Source: a virus
Reading direction: 5' to 3' (one strand)
DNA: 22,912 bases
IMG/VR virus record: IMGVR_UViG_3300027325_000012
Span: 1 to 22,912 of that record
This document shows, piece after piece, positions 6,629 to 13,851 of this stretch. The notes beneath the pieces are model-generated. The model was not told where the DNA came from, searched no databases, and was given only the letters and a program-made list of their open reading frames with translations. Positions within the stretch are counted from its first letter, which is position 1, and each line of letters opens with the position of its first letter. The position numbers and the translations under genes were made by a program.

Positions 6629-7801
6629 ATGGGTTTACCTAAAATTACATTTAACATCTCAGCAAACGGTTTAGACCGTTTAGGAGATGACGTACAAAAA
6701 ACACCAGGACTCGTTATTACAGGTGCAACTGTAGCTGCTGGTGTAACGCTTGGCGAATCTAATCAGATATTTAGCCTTGCAGATGCTGAAGATTTAGGTA
6801 TTGAAGCTGTTGGAGTCAATGCATTTGCTCACAAACATATATCCGATTTTTACACGTCGGCCGAGATAGGTACTCCATTGTGGATAATGTTAGTATCTGA
6901 TGCCACAACTATGGAGGACATGGCAGATCTAAATGAAGCCTATGCCAATAAGCTCATTGGAGATGCTAAAGGTGTTATACGTGTTTTAGGCCTGGTAAGA
7001 AAATCTAATGCAGCTGAAACCATTGTAGAGGCTCTAGATGAAGATGCAAAACTAGCAGCAATAAAATTACAAGCACTTGCCACGTATTACGAAGGTAAGT
7101 ATATGCCATTTAGAGCTGTGATCTCTGGTAACGTTTTTAGTGGTGTTACAGCAGATCTGTTTGACTACCAAACAGCAAACTATCCTAATGTAAACATGGT
7201 CATTGTCAACAATGATGGTGCACCAGAAGCATTTATAGGACGTGTACTTGGTAGAATTGCAAGCATACCATCGCAACGCAGCATGGCACGTGTTAAAGAT
7301 GGTGCAATAGAACCATTAGCAGCGTTCTTTACAGATGGCTCTACAGTAGAGTCTAAAATTAACGAATGGGATGCTATCCACGATAAAGGCTACACCTTTA
7401 TGAGAACTTTTGCAGGTCGTTCTGGGTATTACATGAGTGACGACAGAACGCTTTGTCCTGTAGAAAATGATTTTAGCGCATTAGGCCGTGGTTTTGTTAT
7501 GGACGAAGCTGTACTCATTGCTTACGATGTTTTAGTAGAGGAACTCTCTGAGGAAGTGCCATTAACTGAAGCTGGTCTTATACATCCTGCAATCATTAAA
7601 GGATGGCAAAGTAATATTGAAACACAGATAGAAGGGTTGATGGTTGCTGAAGGCAAACTCTCTGGTGTAGAGGCACTAATTGCTGAAGATCAAAACATTT
7701 TACAAGATGATACCTTAACCGTAACTGTGAGATTACAGCCTGTAGGTTATGCAAAATATATCGAAGTCAACATTGGCTTTACAACTCAAATTAATAACTA
7801 G
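6629..7801 (+). CDS. Tail sheath protein (DUF2586-like)
   Basis: A 390-aa protein that would polymerise around the tail tube and contract on infection. It starts MGLPKITFNISANGL and then has the segment TPGLVITGATVAAGVTLGES. The middle has the alternating strand/helix pattern of sheath domains (PFRAVISGNVFSG, NVNMVIVNNDGAP, GRVLGRIASIPSQRSMARV). The C-terminal core is conserved (GYTFMRTFAGRSGYYMSDDR, then CPVENDFSALGRGFVMDEA, ending LTVTVRLQPVGYAKYIEV), typical of sheath domain I. This pattern matches the DUF2586-type sheaths of Mu-like Bacteroidota phages. The tube gene follows with a three-base gap, the usual sheath-tube order. The length fits the short sheath class. Confidence 0.85.
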   Translation: MGLPKITFNISANGLDRLGDDVQKTPGLVITGATVAAGVTLGESNQIFSLADAEDLGIEAVGVNAFAHKHISDFYTSAEIGTPLWIMLVSDATTMEDMADLNEAYANKLIGDAKGVIRVLGLVRKSNAAETIVEALDEDAKLAAIKLQALATYYEGKYMPFRAVISGNVFSGVTADLFDYQTANYPNVNMVIVNNDGAPEAFIGRVLGRIASIPSQRSMARVKDGAIEPLAAFFTDGSTVESKINEWDAIHDKGYTFMRTFAGRSGYYMSDDRTLCPVENDFSALGRGFVMDEAVLIAYDVLVEELSEEVPLTEAGLIHPAIIKGWQSNIETQIEGLMVAEGKLSGVEALIAEDQNILQDDTLTVTVRLQPVGYAKYIEVNIGFTTQINN

Positions 7802-7804
7802 AAT

Positions 7805-8215
7805 ATGTTTAATAGTTCAGAATATTCGTGGTCAGATTTATCGATTGCTTTTTGTGGTAGAATCATCGAAGGTGTAACGGAATTAGAGTACACCGAAAAG
7901 CAGGAGAAAGATAAGCTATACGGACGTGGTAATAAACCGCATAAGATTTTACGAGGCAATAAGGATTACGAAGGTAAGATCACCTTGTGGCAAAGTGAAG
8001 TTGAAGCGATGATAGCAGCTGCTCCAGATAAAGACATTTTAAAACTCAATTTTGAGATTGTCTCAACTTACATTCCGCATGATGGTGGGCAAACTGTCAC
8101 AGACATTTGCACATCTGTAGAAGTCACTGAGCTTAAAAAGGGATTTAAGCAAGGTGATAAAAACATGCTCATAGAGCTGCCAATTGTCTTTTTAGACATT
8201 AAGAAGCAGCAATAA
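7805..8215 (+). CDS. Tail tube protein
   Basis: A 136-aa protein directly after the sheath gene. It is beta-rich with alternating strands (ITLWQSEVEAMI, LNFEIVSTYIP, EVTELKKGFKQGD, MLIELPIVFLDIKKQ), matching the beta-barrel fold of contractile-tail tube proteins. A conserved-looking loop LYGRGNKPHKILRGNKDYEG recalls the GRG-containing loop of related tube proteins. Size is normal (tubes are about 120-170 aa). In a myovirus-like tail it forms the inner channel, with a length set by the tape measure encoded two genes downstream. The 27-bp gap before the chaperone gene shows no structure. The call is from position and strand pattern. Confidence 0.8.
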   Translation: MFNSSEYSWSDLSIAFCGRIIEGVTELEYTEKQEKDKLYGRGNKPHKILRGNKDYEGKITLWQSEVEAMIAAAPDKDILKLNFEIVSTYIPHDGGQTVTDICTSVEVTELKKGFKQGDKNMLIELPIVFLDIKKQQ

Positions 8216-8242
8216 CACGTAACCCAGTAATACAATTACATA

Positions 8243-8878
8243 ATGAAAACTAAATTTTTAATCATGGCACTGATGCTGTTTACAGCCTTTGCCTTTTCTA
8301 ACACAAACGACGACATGGCAAAACCAACAAACAAAGAACTGATTGAATTGCAAGACAAACATGGTGATCTGTACGATCTGCCAGTAGGAGACAAATTAGC
8401 CATATTACGCGCTCCAAAAATGGCAGATTATAAGCGTGCTTTTACAGCCATGCAAAAAGGTGGAGACATCGCATTTGGTGAAGCCATGCTAGAAGCTTTA
8501 ATGGTAGCAGGTGATAAAGAGATTAAAACTATTGATGATTACTTCTTACCAGCGCGTAAAGAGCTGATGGACTTCTTTAATTATCCAGATGCTACTGTAG
8601 AAACCAAAGGTGCTAAAACAGAAATTACCATTGGCGATTATAGTTGTAAGGTTAGAAAAATAACCAGGGAAGATCTAAAGCTGGCCGAAAAACAGAATCC
8701 GAGTAATAAGCCTTTTGTAACTCAAGAGAAACTCTTTGACATTATATGTATTGAAAAGGACGACGCCTTTAACAATAGATCTAATGCGGAGATACGATTT
8801 CCTTTATTTCAGGCTATAGAGCAATTACAGGTCGTTAAAGTGGCAACGCTAAAAAAGCGCTCACCGATGCCATCATAG
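8243..8878 (+). CDS. Tail assembly chaperone, short form, with N-terminal signal-like segment
   Basis: A 211-aa protein just before the tape measure gene, in the place of lambda gpG-type tail assembly chaperones, which coat the tape measure during tube assembly. The central part is helical and charged: DYKRAFTAMQKGGDIAFGEA, then DKEIKTIDDYFLPARKELMD. The frame-0 product ends PMPS at the TAG at 8876. At codons 204-205 there is an A AAA AAG slippery heptamer (8851-8857) that probably redirects some ribosomes into a 65-codon extension. The first 24 residues (MKTKFLIMALMLFTAFAFSN) look like a Sec signal peptide, unexpected for a cytoplasmic chaperone. An in-frame ATG at 8315 (codon 25, MAKPTNKELIE) would give a normal 187-aa start. 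The upstream start has the A-rich leader usual here, so both remain possible. Confidence 0.78.
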   Translation: MKTKFLIMALMLFTAFAFSNTNDDMAKPTNKELIELQDKHGDLYDLPVGDKLAILRAPKMADYKRAFTAMQKGGDIAFGEAMLEALMVAGDKEIKTIDDYFLPARKELMDFFNYPDATVETKGAKTEITIGDYSCKVRKITREDLKLAEKQNPSNKPFVTQEKLFDIICIEKDDAFNNRSNAEIRFPLFQAIEQLQVVKVATLKKRSPMPS

Positions 8879-8896
8879 ATCCAGACGATGCATCGG
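8851..8896 (+). other. Programmed -1 ribosomal frameshift signal
   Basis: The heptamer A AAA AAG (8851-8857) lies in the frame needed for tandem slippage of tRNAs at AAA and AAG. It is followed by a 6-nt spacer and a perfect 7-bp stem CCGATGC / GCATCGG (8864-8870 and 8890-8896, 19-nt loop). The frame-0 stop TAG lies inside the loop. This is the classic layout of -1 frameshift signals, and the gene position (tail chaperone before tape measure) is where such signals are conserved in tailed phages. Confidence 0.87.
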
Positions 8897-9054
8897 CACA
8901 CAATTTAGTAAAGGAATACAATATTAGGCTGTTTGATGCCTATCTCAAATATTACATGCACATACGGCATCCGCAGAAACTTACGGATGCCGAATGGGCT
9001 GAGGAAATTCAAAATTTACATTACATAAGAGTTAAAGAAAAAAACGCGTCATAA
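8857..9054 (+). CDS. -1 frame extension of the tail assembly chaperone (long form C-terminus)
   Basis: After slippage, translation continues at GCG (8857) for 65 codons to TAA at 9052-9054, giving a long form of about 270 aa (205 + 65). In this frame there is a stop at 8836-8838 just upstream and no ATG before residue 34 of the extension, so it cannot be a normally initiated gene. The product is hydrophilic and helical with an acidic start (ALTDAIIDPDDASAHNLVKE) and an aromatic/charged middle (FDAYLKYYMHIRHPQK). It ends ten bases before the tape measure ATG. In lambda the equivalent G-T fusion recruits tail tube protein to the chaperone-coated tape measure; the same role is inferred here. Confidence 0.83.
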   Translation, partial: ALTDAIIDPDDASAHNLVKEYNIRLFDAYLKYYMHIRHPQKLTDAEWAEEIQNLHYIRVKEKNAS

Positions 9055-9063
9055 TCCTTATAA

Positions 9064-10782
9064 ATGAATGCCTATAGTTTCATCATAAAAATGAAAGATT
9101 ATGCATCTTCTGGTTTAAAGAAGATCGCGCAATCTGTTGGTGGAGTTACAAGACAAGTTAATACAGGGAATTCTGCAAACTCACGCTACTCTAGCGGATT
9201 GAGATCTATAATAGGCCTTGCTGGAGGCTTAGCTTTAGTATATGGCACATTAAACGTGGCATCAGCCTTATTCTTTAAAGGCGTAGAGTTAGAACAAACC
9301 AAAGTAAAATTTGAGGTACTACTGGGAAGTGTAGAAAAAGGGATTGGTCTCTTTAATGAGCTCAACGCCTTTGCCAATTTTACACCGTTTAGCAACGCAA
9401 GTGTTGTTAAAGCTTCAGAAACTATGTTAGGTTTTGGGATTACTCAAGATAAGATCATAGGCAATATGAAAATGTTAGGAGATGTCTCTATGGGTAACGA
9501 GCAAAAACTCGGCAGCTTATCCTTAGTCTATTCTCAAATTATGGCAACTGGCCGTTTAATGGGTCAGGATCTACTTCAATTAATTAACCAGGGTTTTAAT
9601 CCGCTTCAGGTCATTTCAGAAAATACAGGCTTATCAATGTCAGTGCTTAAAAAGCAGATGGAGAAAGGTGCTATTAGTGCTGGTATGGTAGAGGAAGCTT
9701 TTAGATTAGCAACCTCTGAAGGTGGTCGTTATTACGGTATGACCGAAAAGATGTCAGAATCTGCTGGAGGAAAGTGGAGCACATTAATGGGCAAATTTCA
9801 ATATGCAGTTTCGGTAATCGGTGAAAAGTTTTCTAATTGGATTAGTCCAATGATAGATATTGGTATTGCTGTAGTAGATAACATCATTCCGTTTTTAAAG
9901 ACACTAAGATCTATTTACACAGCGGTTTCACAAAACACACCTTTATTAGTTGCTATGACAGCAATAGTGACCTCTTTAGGTTTAGCCTATTTAGTGTCTA
10001 ATGCCAGCCTTATTGCTTCTACAATTTCTTTAGGTGCATACAATGTAGTCGCTTGGTTAGCAGTTACTGCCACAAGTGCATGGACAGCTGCACAAACTAT
10101 ATTAAATGTTGTAATGTCAATGAATCCTATTGGATTAGTGATTTTAGCCATTGGTGCCTTAGTGGCCATTGTTGCATTATTATGGAATAAGTTCGATTGG
10201 TTACGAGGTGGTGTAATGGGTATTTGGGAAGTGATGAAAAACTTTGGTGATATCATTAAAAATTATGTAACCAACAGAATACAAGAATTAATGACAGGTC
10301 TCTCTGGTATGGGCAAAGCTTTAATGCAGTTTTTTAATGGTGACTTTAAAGATGCCTGGGAAACTGGTAAGAAAGCAGCTGGTGATCTTATGGGTAAAAA
10401 CTCAGGTTTAGAAGCTGGTAAGGAAATAGCCAAGCAATTCAATAAAGGATACAATGATGAGTTGGCTTTAAAAACCGCAAAGTCTGAAGCTGAAAACGTT
10501 GGAGCCACAAAATCACAAAATTTTAAAAAGCAAGCTCCATCCTCAGTATTTGACAGTTTGCTTACAAACGATGCTGCTGACAAAAAGAAAAAGAAAAAAC
10601 GAGATAGCATTGTTTCTGGAGGTTCTAAAATGACCAACATTACAGTGACTATTGGTAAGCTACAGGACAAAACAGAAATACACGTCTCTCAAGTAGAAAA
10701 AGGCTTAGATAAATTAGGAGAAAAAGTACAGGAGATGATTTTACGTAGTGTTAATAGTGTTAACCAAATGCAAACAGGTTAA
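9064..10782 (+). CDS. Tail tape measure protein
   Basis: A 572-aa protein that sets tail length. The N-terminal region (about 10-35) contains DYASSGLKKIAQSVGGVTRQ, the start pattern of the tape measure family. A conserved domain at about 95-200 contains FNELNAFANFTPFSNASV and QLINQGFNPLQVISENTG. Hydrophobic segments lie at about 290-380 (SLGLAYLVSNASLIASTISL; LVILAIGALVAIVALLWNKF), as in tape measures that insert into the host membrane. The C-terminal part is helical with a Lys-rich stretch (KKKKKKRD, about 520). It is short for this family. On the common rule of about 0.15 nm per residue the tail would be roughly 85 nm long (an estimate only). The position just after the frameshifted chaperone supports the call strongly. 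Confidence 0.9.
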   Translation: MNAYSFIIKMKDYASSGLKKIAQSVGGVTRQVNTGNSANSRYSSGLRSIIGLAGGLALVYGTLNVASALFFKGVELEQTKVKFEVLLGSVEKGIGLFNELNAFANFTPFSNASVVKASETMLGFGITQDKIIGNMKMLGDVSMGNEQKLGSLSLVYSQIMATGRLMGQDLLQLINQGFNPLQVISENTGLSMSVLKKQMEKGAISAGMVEEAFRLATSEGGRYYGMTEKMSESAGGKWSTLMGKFQYAVSVIGEKFSNWISPMIDIGIAVVDNIIPFLKTLRSIYTAVSQNTPLLVAMTAIVTSLGLAYLVSNASLIASTISLGAYNVVAWLAVTATSAWTAAQTILNVVMSMNPIGLVILAIGALVAIVALLWNKFDWLRGGVMGIWEVMKNFGDIIKNYVTNRIQELMTGLSGMGKALMQFFNGDFKDAWETGKKAAGDLMGKNSGLEAGKEIAKQFNKGYNDELALKTAKSEAENVGATKSQNFKKQAPSSVFDSLLTNDAADKKKKKKRDSIVSGGSKMTNITVTIGKLQDKTEIHVSQVEKGLDKLGEKVQEMILRSVNSVNQMQTG

Positions 10783-10783
10783 T

Positions 10784-10802
10784 CCCCTAACCCCAAAGGG
10801 GA
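10784..10802. repeat. Short GC hairpin (CCCC-AAA-GGGG type)
   Basis: TCCCCTAACCCCAAAGGGGA follows the tape measure stop. GGGG can pair with either of two CCCC tracts (10784-10787 or 10791-10794). Similar CCCC(N)GGGG elements are, from memory, common between genes in flavobacterial chromosomes. No T-run follows, so it is not a clear terminator. Confidence 0.45.
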
Positions 10803-10811
10803 ATAAAAAAT

Positions 10812-11408
10812 ATGAGTAGTACTGAGTTTGACATAAAACAGTTAACGGCAAAGGCACATTTTGGGCACGTTGGTTTACCGTTTCCTGAGTGGTTTGGTGA
10901 AAATAAGAAATTGTTTGTTTTACCAAATCTTAAAAATATAGGTGCTGCACTTCGTAATGGTAATACACCTTATTTCATGCAAGTGAAATTAAGTTACCAG
11001 GGCGAAACTTTTACTTTACCAAATGAGCCTCTCGTTGGTATAGCATTAGCAAAGGTTATTGTAGAAACGGCAACGGTAGGTACCAACCGAAAAGGTACAG
11101 TTAAAGAATACATTACTACTGAAGATTATCAAGTCAGTTTTAGAGGTGTATGCTTTAGCGAGGATATGGAAAGCTATCCAGCAGATCAGGTAGATCTGTT
11201 AAATAGATTATTTGAAGTTGATGATGCTGTAGAGATTGAGAGCAATGCGTTCTTTGAATTATTTGGAATACGTAAACTGGTACTAAAGGATATTCAGTTT
11301 GATGAAATGGCAGGTGAACAAGGTTTACAGCGTTACATTATTACTGCGATTAGTGATCAAGATTTTTATGCAGATCTGAGTGATCGCGATTTAAACAGTT
11401 TGCTCTAA
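10812..11408 (+). CDS. Tail/baseplate-proximal protein (DUF6046-like)
   Basis: A 198-aa protein between the tape measure and the hub gene, in the place of proteins that cap the tail end (Mu N / P2 gpU or gpX-like region). The sequence is mixed, with a characteristic stretch GTVKEYITTEDYQVSFRG at about residues 95-115, which resembles the family known as DUF6046 in Bacteroidota phages. The C-terminus is acidic and helical and ends DLSDRDLNSLL. There is no signal peptide or membrane segment. The stop TAA overlaps the next ATG by one base, implying translational coupling. The family assignment is from memory and not certain; a tail-tube initiator or hub-adaptor role is the likeliest. Confidence 0.58.
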   Translation: MSSTEFDIKQLTAKAHFGHVGLPFPEWFGENKKLFVLPNLKNIGAALRNGNTPYFMQVKLSYQGETFTLPNEPLVGIALAKVIVETATVGTNRKGTVKEYITTEDYQVSFRGVCFSEDMESYPADQVDLLNRLFEVDDAVEIESNAFFELFGIRKLVLKDIQFDEMAGEQGLQRYIITAISDQDFYADLSDRDLNSLL

Positions 11409-12376
11409 TGTTTGTACTAGAAGCAAACATAAAGATTGGCAGTTATGAATTTAACCAGGTTAATGATGTAGAGATCATAAAGTCGGTTGACGAACTTGGT
11501 GACACGTGCACCATTAAACTACCAACGCGGTTTAAAGTGCGACAAAATAACATAGAGCTCTTTACTGAAGAAGCGATTAAAGTTGGTGATGAAGTTATAG
11601 TAACATTAGGTTATAGAGGTCAATATAAAGGTGTTGAGTTTGTTGGTTATGTAAAAAAGGTTAAGCCTATGTTTCCTCTAGAGATTGAGTGTGAGGATAA
11701 GATCTGGTTACTGAGACGTAAGCGGATCACCAAGGCCTGGAACGCTGGCACAACGTTAATTGAAATTTTAGAGGAAGTTGTAAAAGATACAGCTGTGCGC
11801 TTAGCTGATAACATACCAGACATTAAGCTCGATAAGTATATCATTAAAAATGCCAATGGAGCGCAAGTGTTACAGGCGATTAAAAAGAACATGTCGCTAA
11901 GTGTCTTTATTACGGATGATGATAAACTCTATGTTGGCCTACAGCAATTAACCAATATTGGTGAGACTGTGATTTACGATCTTAATTACAATTTGGTTGA
12001 AAATAACTTGGAGTATAAAAGTAGCGATGAACGACGTATAAAAGTCCGATACACCTACGTAGGTAAGGATAATAAGAAAAAGCAAATTGAGGTCGGAGAT
12101 GCTGATGGTGAGTTACGGACGTTTCATACCTCAGTCATTTCAGATGAAGCTCAGCTGAAGGCATTGGCAACTTCTGAAATAGAGCGTTTAAAGTATGATG
12201 GTTTTGATGGAGATGTGGTGAGTTTTTTAATTCCGTTTGCTACCAGAGGTATGCAAGCCCAGTTAATAGATGATCTGCATACGAGTAGAGAAGGCAACTA
12301 TTTTATAAAAAAAGTCATCACCACGTTTGGCACTGATGGAGCACGACGAAAAGTAAGCTTAGGGAATAAGTTATGA
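11408..12376 (+). CDS. Baseplate hub protein (gp27/gpD/Mu gp44-like)
   Basis: A 322-aa protein with the domain order of trimeric hub proteins. The first beta domain (about 1-100) contains EFNQVNDVEIIKSVDELGDT and KVGDEVIVTLGYRGQYKGVE with a following GYVKKVKP strand, as in gp27-like tube-forming domains. A middle helical part has LIEILEEVVKDTAVRLADNI and NGAQVLQAIKKNMSLSVF. A second beta domain is followed by the C-terminal EGNYFIKKVITTFGTDGARRK. In contractile tails the hub joins the tube to the central spike and is encoded next to the spike gene, as here. The start overlaps the previous stop (TAATG) and the stop overlaps the spike start by four bases (ATGA). Confident as to class. Confidence 0.8.
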   Translation: MFVLEANIKIGSYEFNQVNDVEIIKSVDELGDTCTIKLPTRFKVRQNNIELFTEEAIKVGDEVIVTLGYRGQYKGVEFVGYVKKVKPMFPLEIECEDKIWLLRRKRITKAWNAGTTLIEILEEVVKDTAVRLADNIPDIKLDKYIIKNANGAQVLQAIKKNMSLSVFITDDDKLYVGLQQLTNIGETVIYDLNYNLVENNLEYKSSDERRIKVRYTYVGKDNKKKQIEVGDADGELRTFHTSVISDEAQLKALATSEIERLKYDGFDGDVVSFLIPFATRGMQAQLIDDLHTSREGNYFIKKVITTFGTDGARRKVSLGNKL

Positions 12377-12903
12377 ATTTTGATTTAGAAATACAGAAGG
12401 CTTTTGAAGCTCTTAAAAAAAGAGATGTGTATTGCTTTGTGGCCACTGTTTTAGAAGTTGATAAAAACACCGGTGTTTGCAAAATTACCGATGGTGATCT
12501 AGAATACACTGACGTAAGGCTATCAGCGGTTATTGACGGTAAACAGGAAAAGGTTTTTGTATTCCCAAAAGTGAAAAGTACGGTTTTAGTAGAGCCGATT
12601 AATGAAGATTTAAAGCAATTGTATGTTGCCAAATATAGTGAAGTAGAAAGTATCTATGGATTAATAGATAATACGGAGTTTGAAATTGATAAGGATGGAT
12701 TTTTACTGAAGCGCAACAATGAGGATCTAAAAACGGTGCTGAATGATTTTATAGAAGAGTTTGGAAAGCTCTGTGATCAGTTAAATGCGGTTGTGGTTTT
12801 ACCAGGTAATGGCACTACACCAAATGTAGCTGCTATAACAGCAATAAAAACAAATGCTACAACAGCGATTAATCAACGTTTAAATAGCATTTTAAAAGCA
12901 TAA
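12373..12903 (+). CDS. Central spike/baseplate assembly protein (Mu gp45/P2 gpV-like)
   Basis: A 176-aa protein beginning with an OB-fold-like domain (about 20-110). It contains VATVLEVDKNTGVCKITDGD, then VFVFPKVKSTVLVEPINEDL, the strand pattern of the membrane-piercing spike proteins gp45/gpV/VgrG-type. The C-terminal third (about 110-176) differs from the usual beta-helix needle: it is helical (DLKTVLNDFIEEFGKLCDQL) with an Ala/Thr-rich end. So the piercing tip may be supplied by another protein or be unusually short. The four-base overlap with the hub gene indicates co-translation. The LysM gene follows after eight bases. Confidence 0.73.
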   Translation: MNFDLEIQKAFEALKKRDVYCFVATVLEVDKNTGVCKITDGDLEYTDVRLSAVIDGKQEKVFVFPKVKSTVLVEPINEDLKQLYVAKYSEVESIYGLIDNTEFEIDKDGFLLKRNNEDLKTVLNDFIEEFGKLCDQLNAVVVLPGNGTTPNVAAITAIKTNATTAINQRLNSILKA

Positions 12904-12911
12904 TTATAATA

Positions 12912-13202
12912 ATGGCCAATACCGTTACAGTTTTACATAATCAGTCACTTATGGATATCGCTATTCAGCAATTTGGCAATGTAGAAGCTGTAGTTGCTTT
13001 AGCGGTTTTAAATGATATAAGCATTACAGCAGATCTGGTAGCAGGACAAATTTTGTCCTTAGAAGGCATTGCAGTATTAGATGCTGATATAGTGAACTAT
13101 TATGAAATTAAGGCTATAAAACCAGCCACAGCGATTGTAGATCCATTTATGTATAACACACTATTTGCTGAAGGTTTATTTGCAAATGGATTATTTAAAT
13201 AG
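12912..13202 (+). CDS. LysM-domain baseplate protein (96 aa)
   Basis: A 96-aa protein whose first half is a LysM-like domain: TVLHNQSLMDIAIQQFGNVE (residues about 5-24), then ALAVLNDISITADLVAGQIL. In contractile tails LysM proteins of the gpX/gp53 class join baseplate and tube and need not bind peptidoglycan. The C-terminal half is not LysM and ends with a near-repeat, LFAEGLFANGLFK. No signal peptide. It lies between the spike gene and two unknown baseplate-region genes, with a two-base gap to the next. The LysM call is good; the exact place in the baseplate is by position. Confidence 0.75.
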   Translation: MANTVTVLHNQSLMDIAIQQFGNVEAVVALAVLNDISITADLVAGQILSLEGIAVLDADIVNYYEIKAIKPATAIVDPFMYNTLFAEGLFANGLFK

Positions 13203-13204
13203 AT

Positions 13205-13576
13205 ATGAACCAAGATAATATTAGAGATTTTAACAATGTAACGTACACTGTACCAGAAGGCAGTGCAATTGTAAAAGAACTGGATGATAGAACTAAGCAC
13301 AATGTAGATGGTTATAATTCTATTGCTGAGCTCGGTGCTAAGTTAAAGGCTCTAATAGATGGAGCAAAGCCTACTACGCTTTACAATGGTCAGATATTAC
13401 ATTATATAAAGCATCCAGATAACAATCCTAACAATGACTTTGAACAAAATGACTTTGTTGAAAATTTAGTGGTAGATAATACTTTGATTGTTAATCTCGG
13501 TCAGTATTTAGGTGGTGATAAAAGTGACATTAACAATATAGATCAGTTGAGCTATACCAGAATACAACCAATATAA
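13205..13576 (+). CDS. Unknown baseplate-region protein (123 aa)
   Basis: A 123-aa hydrophilic protein, acidic and rich in Asn and Asp, with no signal peptide or membrane segment. It begins MNQDNIRDFNNVTYTVPEGS. A helical stretch GYNSIAELGAKLKALIDGAK lies around residues 36-55, then KHPDNNPNNDFEQNDF, and it ends YTRIQPI. I do not recognise a family. It lies two bases after the LysM gene and five bases before an 89-aa gene, inside the late operon. It could be a baseplate or fibre-attachment component. Confidence 0.55.
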   Translation: MNQDNIRDFNNVTYTVPEGSAIVKELDDRTKHNVDGYNSIAELGAKLKALIDGAKPTTLYNGQILHYIKHPDNNPNNDFEQNDFVENLVVDNTLIVNLGQYLGGDKSDINNIDQLSYTRIQPI

Positions 13577-13581
13577 TAGAT

Positions 13582-13851
13582 ATGGAACTATTACAGAAAA
13601 AACAAAAACCGCTTTTGACTCTCATCTTAGAATGGTTTAGAGGCAAAGCCCATTTAGTAAAAAATGATGAGTTTACGCATTACAAAGGTTTAGGTAATGT
13701 GCTCGATAGCTATGAGACAGGTGACTACTTAATAGGTGTTGCCAAAGATGGTTTTAAAACTAAAGGAAATATTTTGGCCACTTATCTCATAAAAGAAGCT
13801 TCAACAGACCAAGTAAAATTAGAATTAATAGGATATCATAAAGCAATATGA
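13582..13851 (+). CDS. Small protein of unknown function before the fibre gene (89 aa)
   Basis: An 89-aa protein starting MELLQKKQKPLLTLILEWFR, which could form an amphipathic or weakly hydrophobic helix but is probably not a true membrane segment. A small beta-like domain follows with YETGDYLIGVAKDGFKTKGN and the strand KLELIGYHKA. The stop codon overlaps the start of the large fibre-like gene by four bases (ATGA at 13848-13851), so the two are probably co-translated and may work together, for example as a fibre attachment or assembly pair. Family not recognised. Confidence 0.53.
   Translation: MELLQKKQKPLLTLILEWFRGKAHLVKNDEFTHYKGLGNVLDSYETGDYLIGVAKDGFKTKGNILATYLIKEASTDQVKLELIGYHKAI

Noticed and set aside
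10263-10670. A 135-residue minus-strand frame inside the tape measure gene
   Set aside because: Antisense shadow of a well-recognised gene, with low-complexity phenylalanine runs mirroring the Lys-rich stretch.
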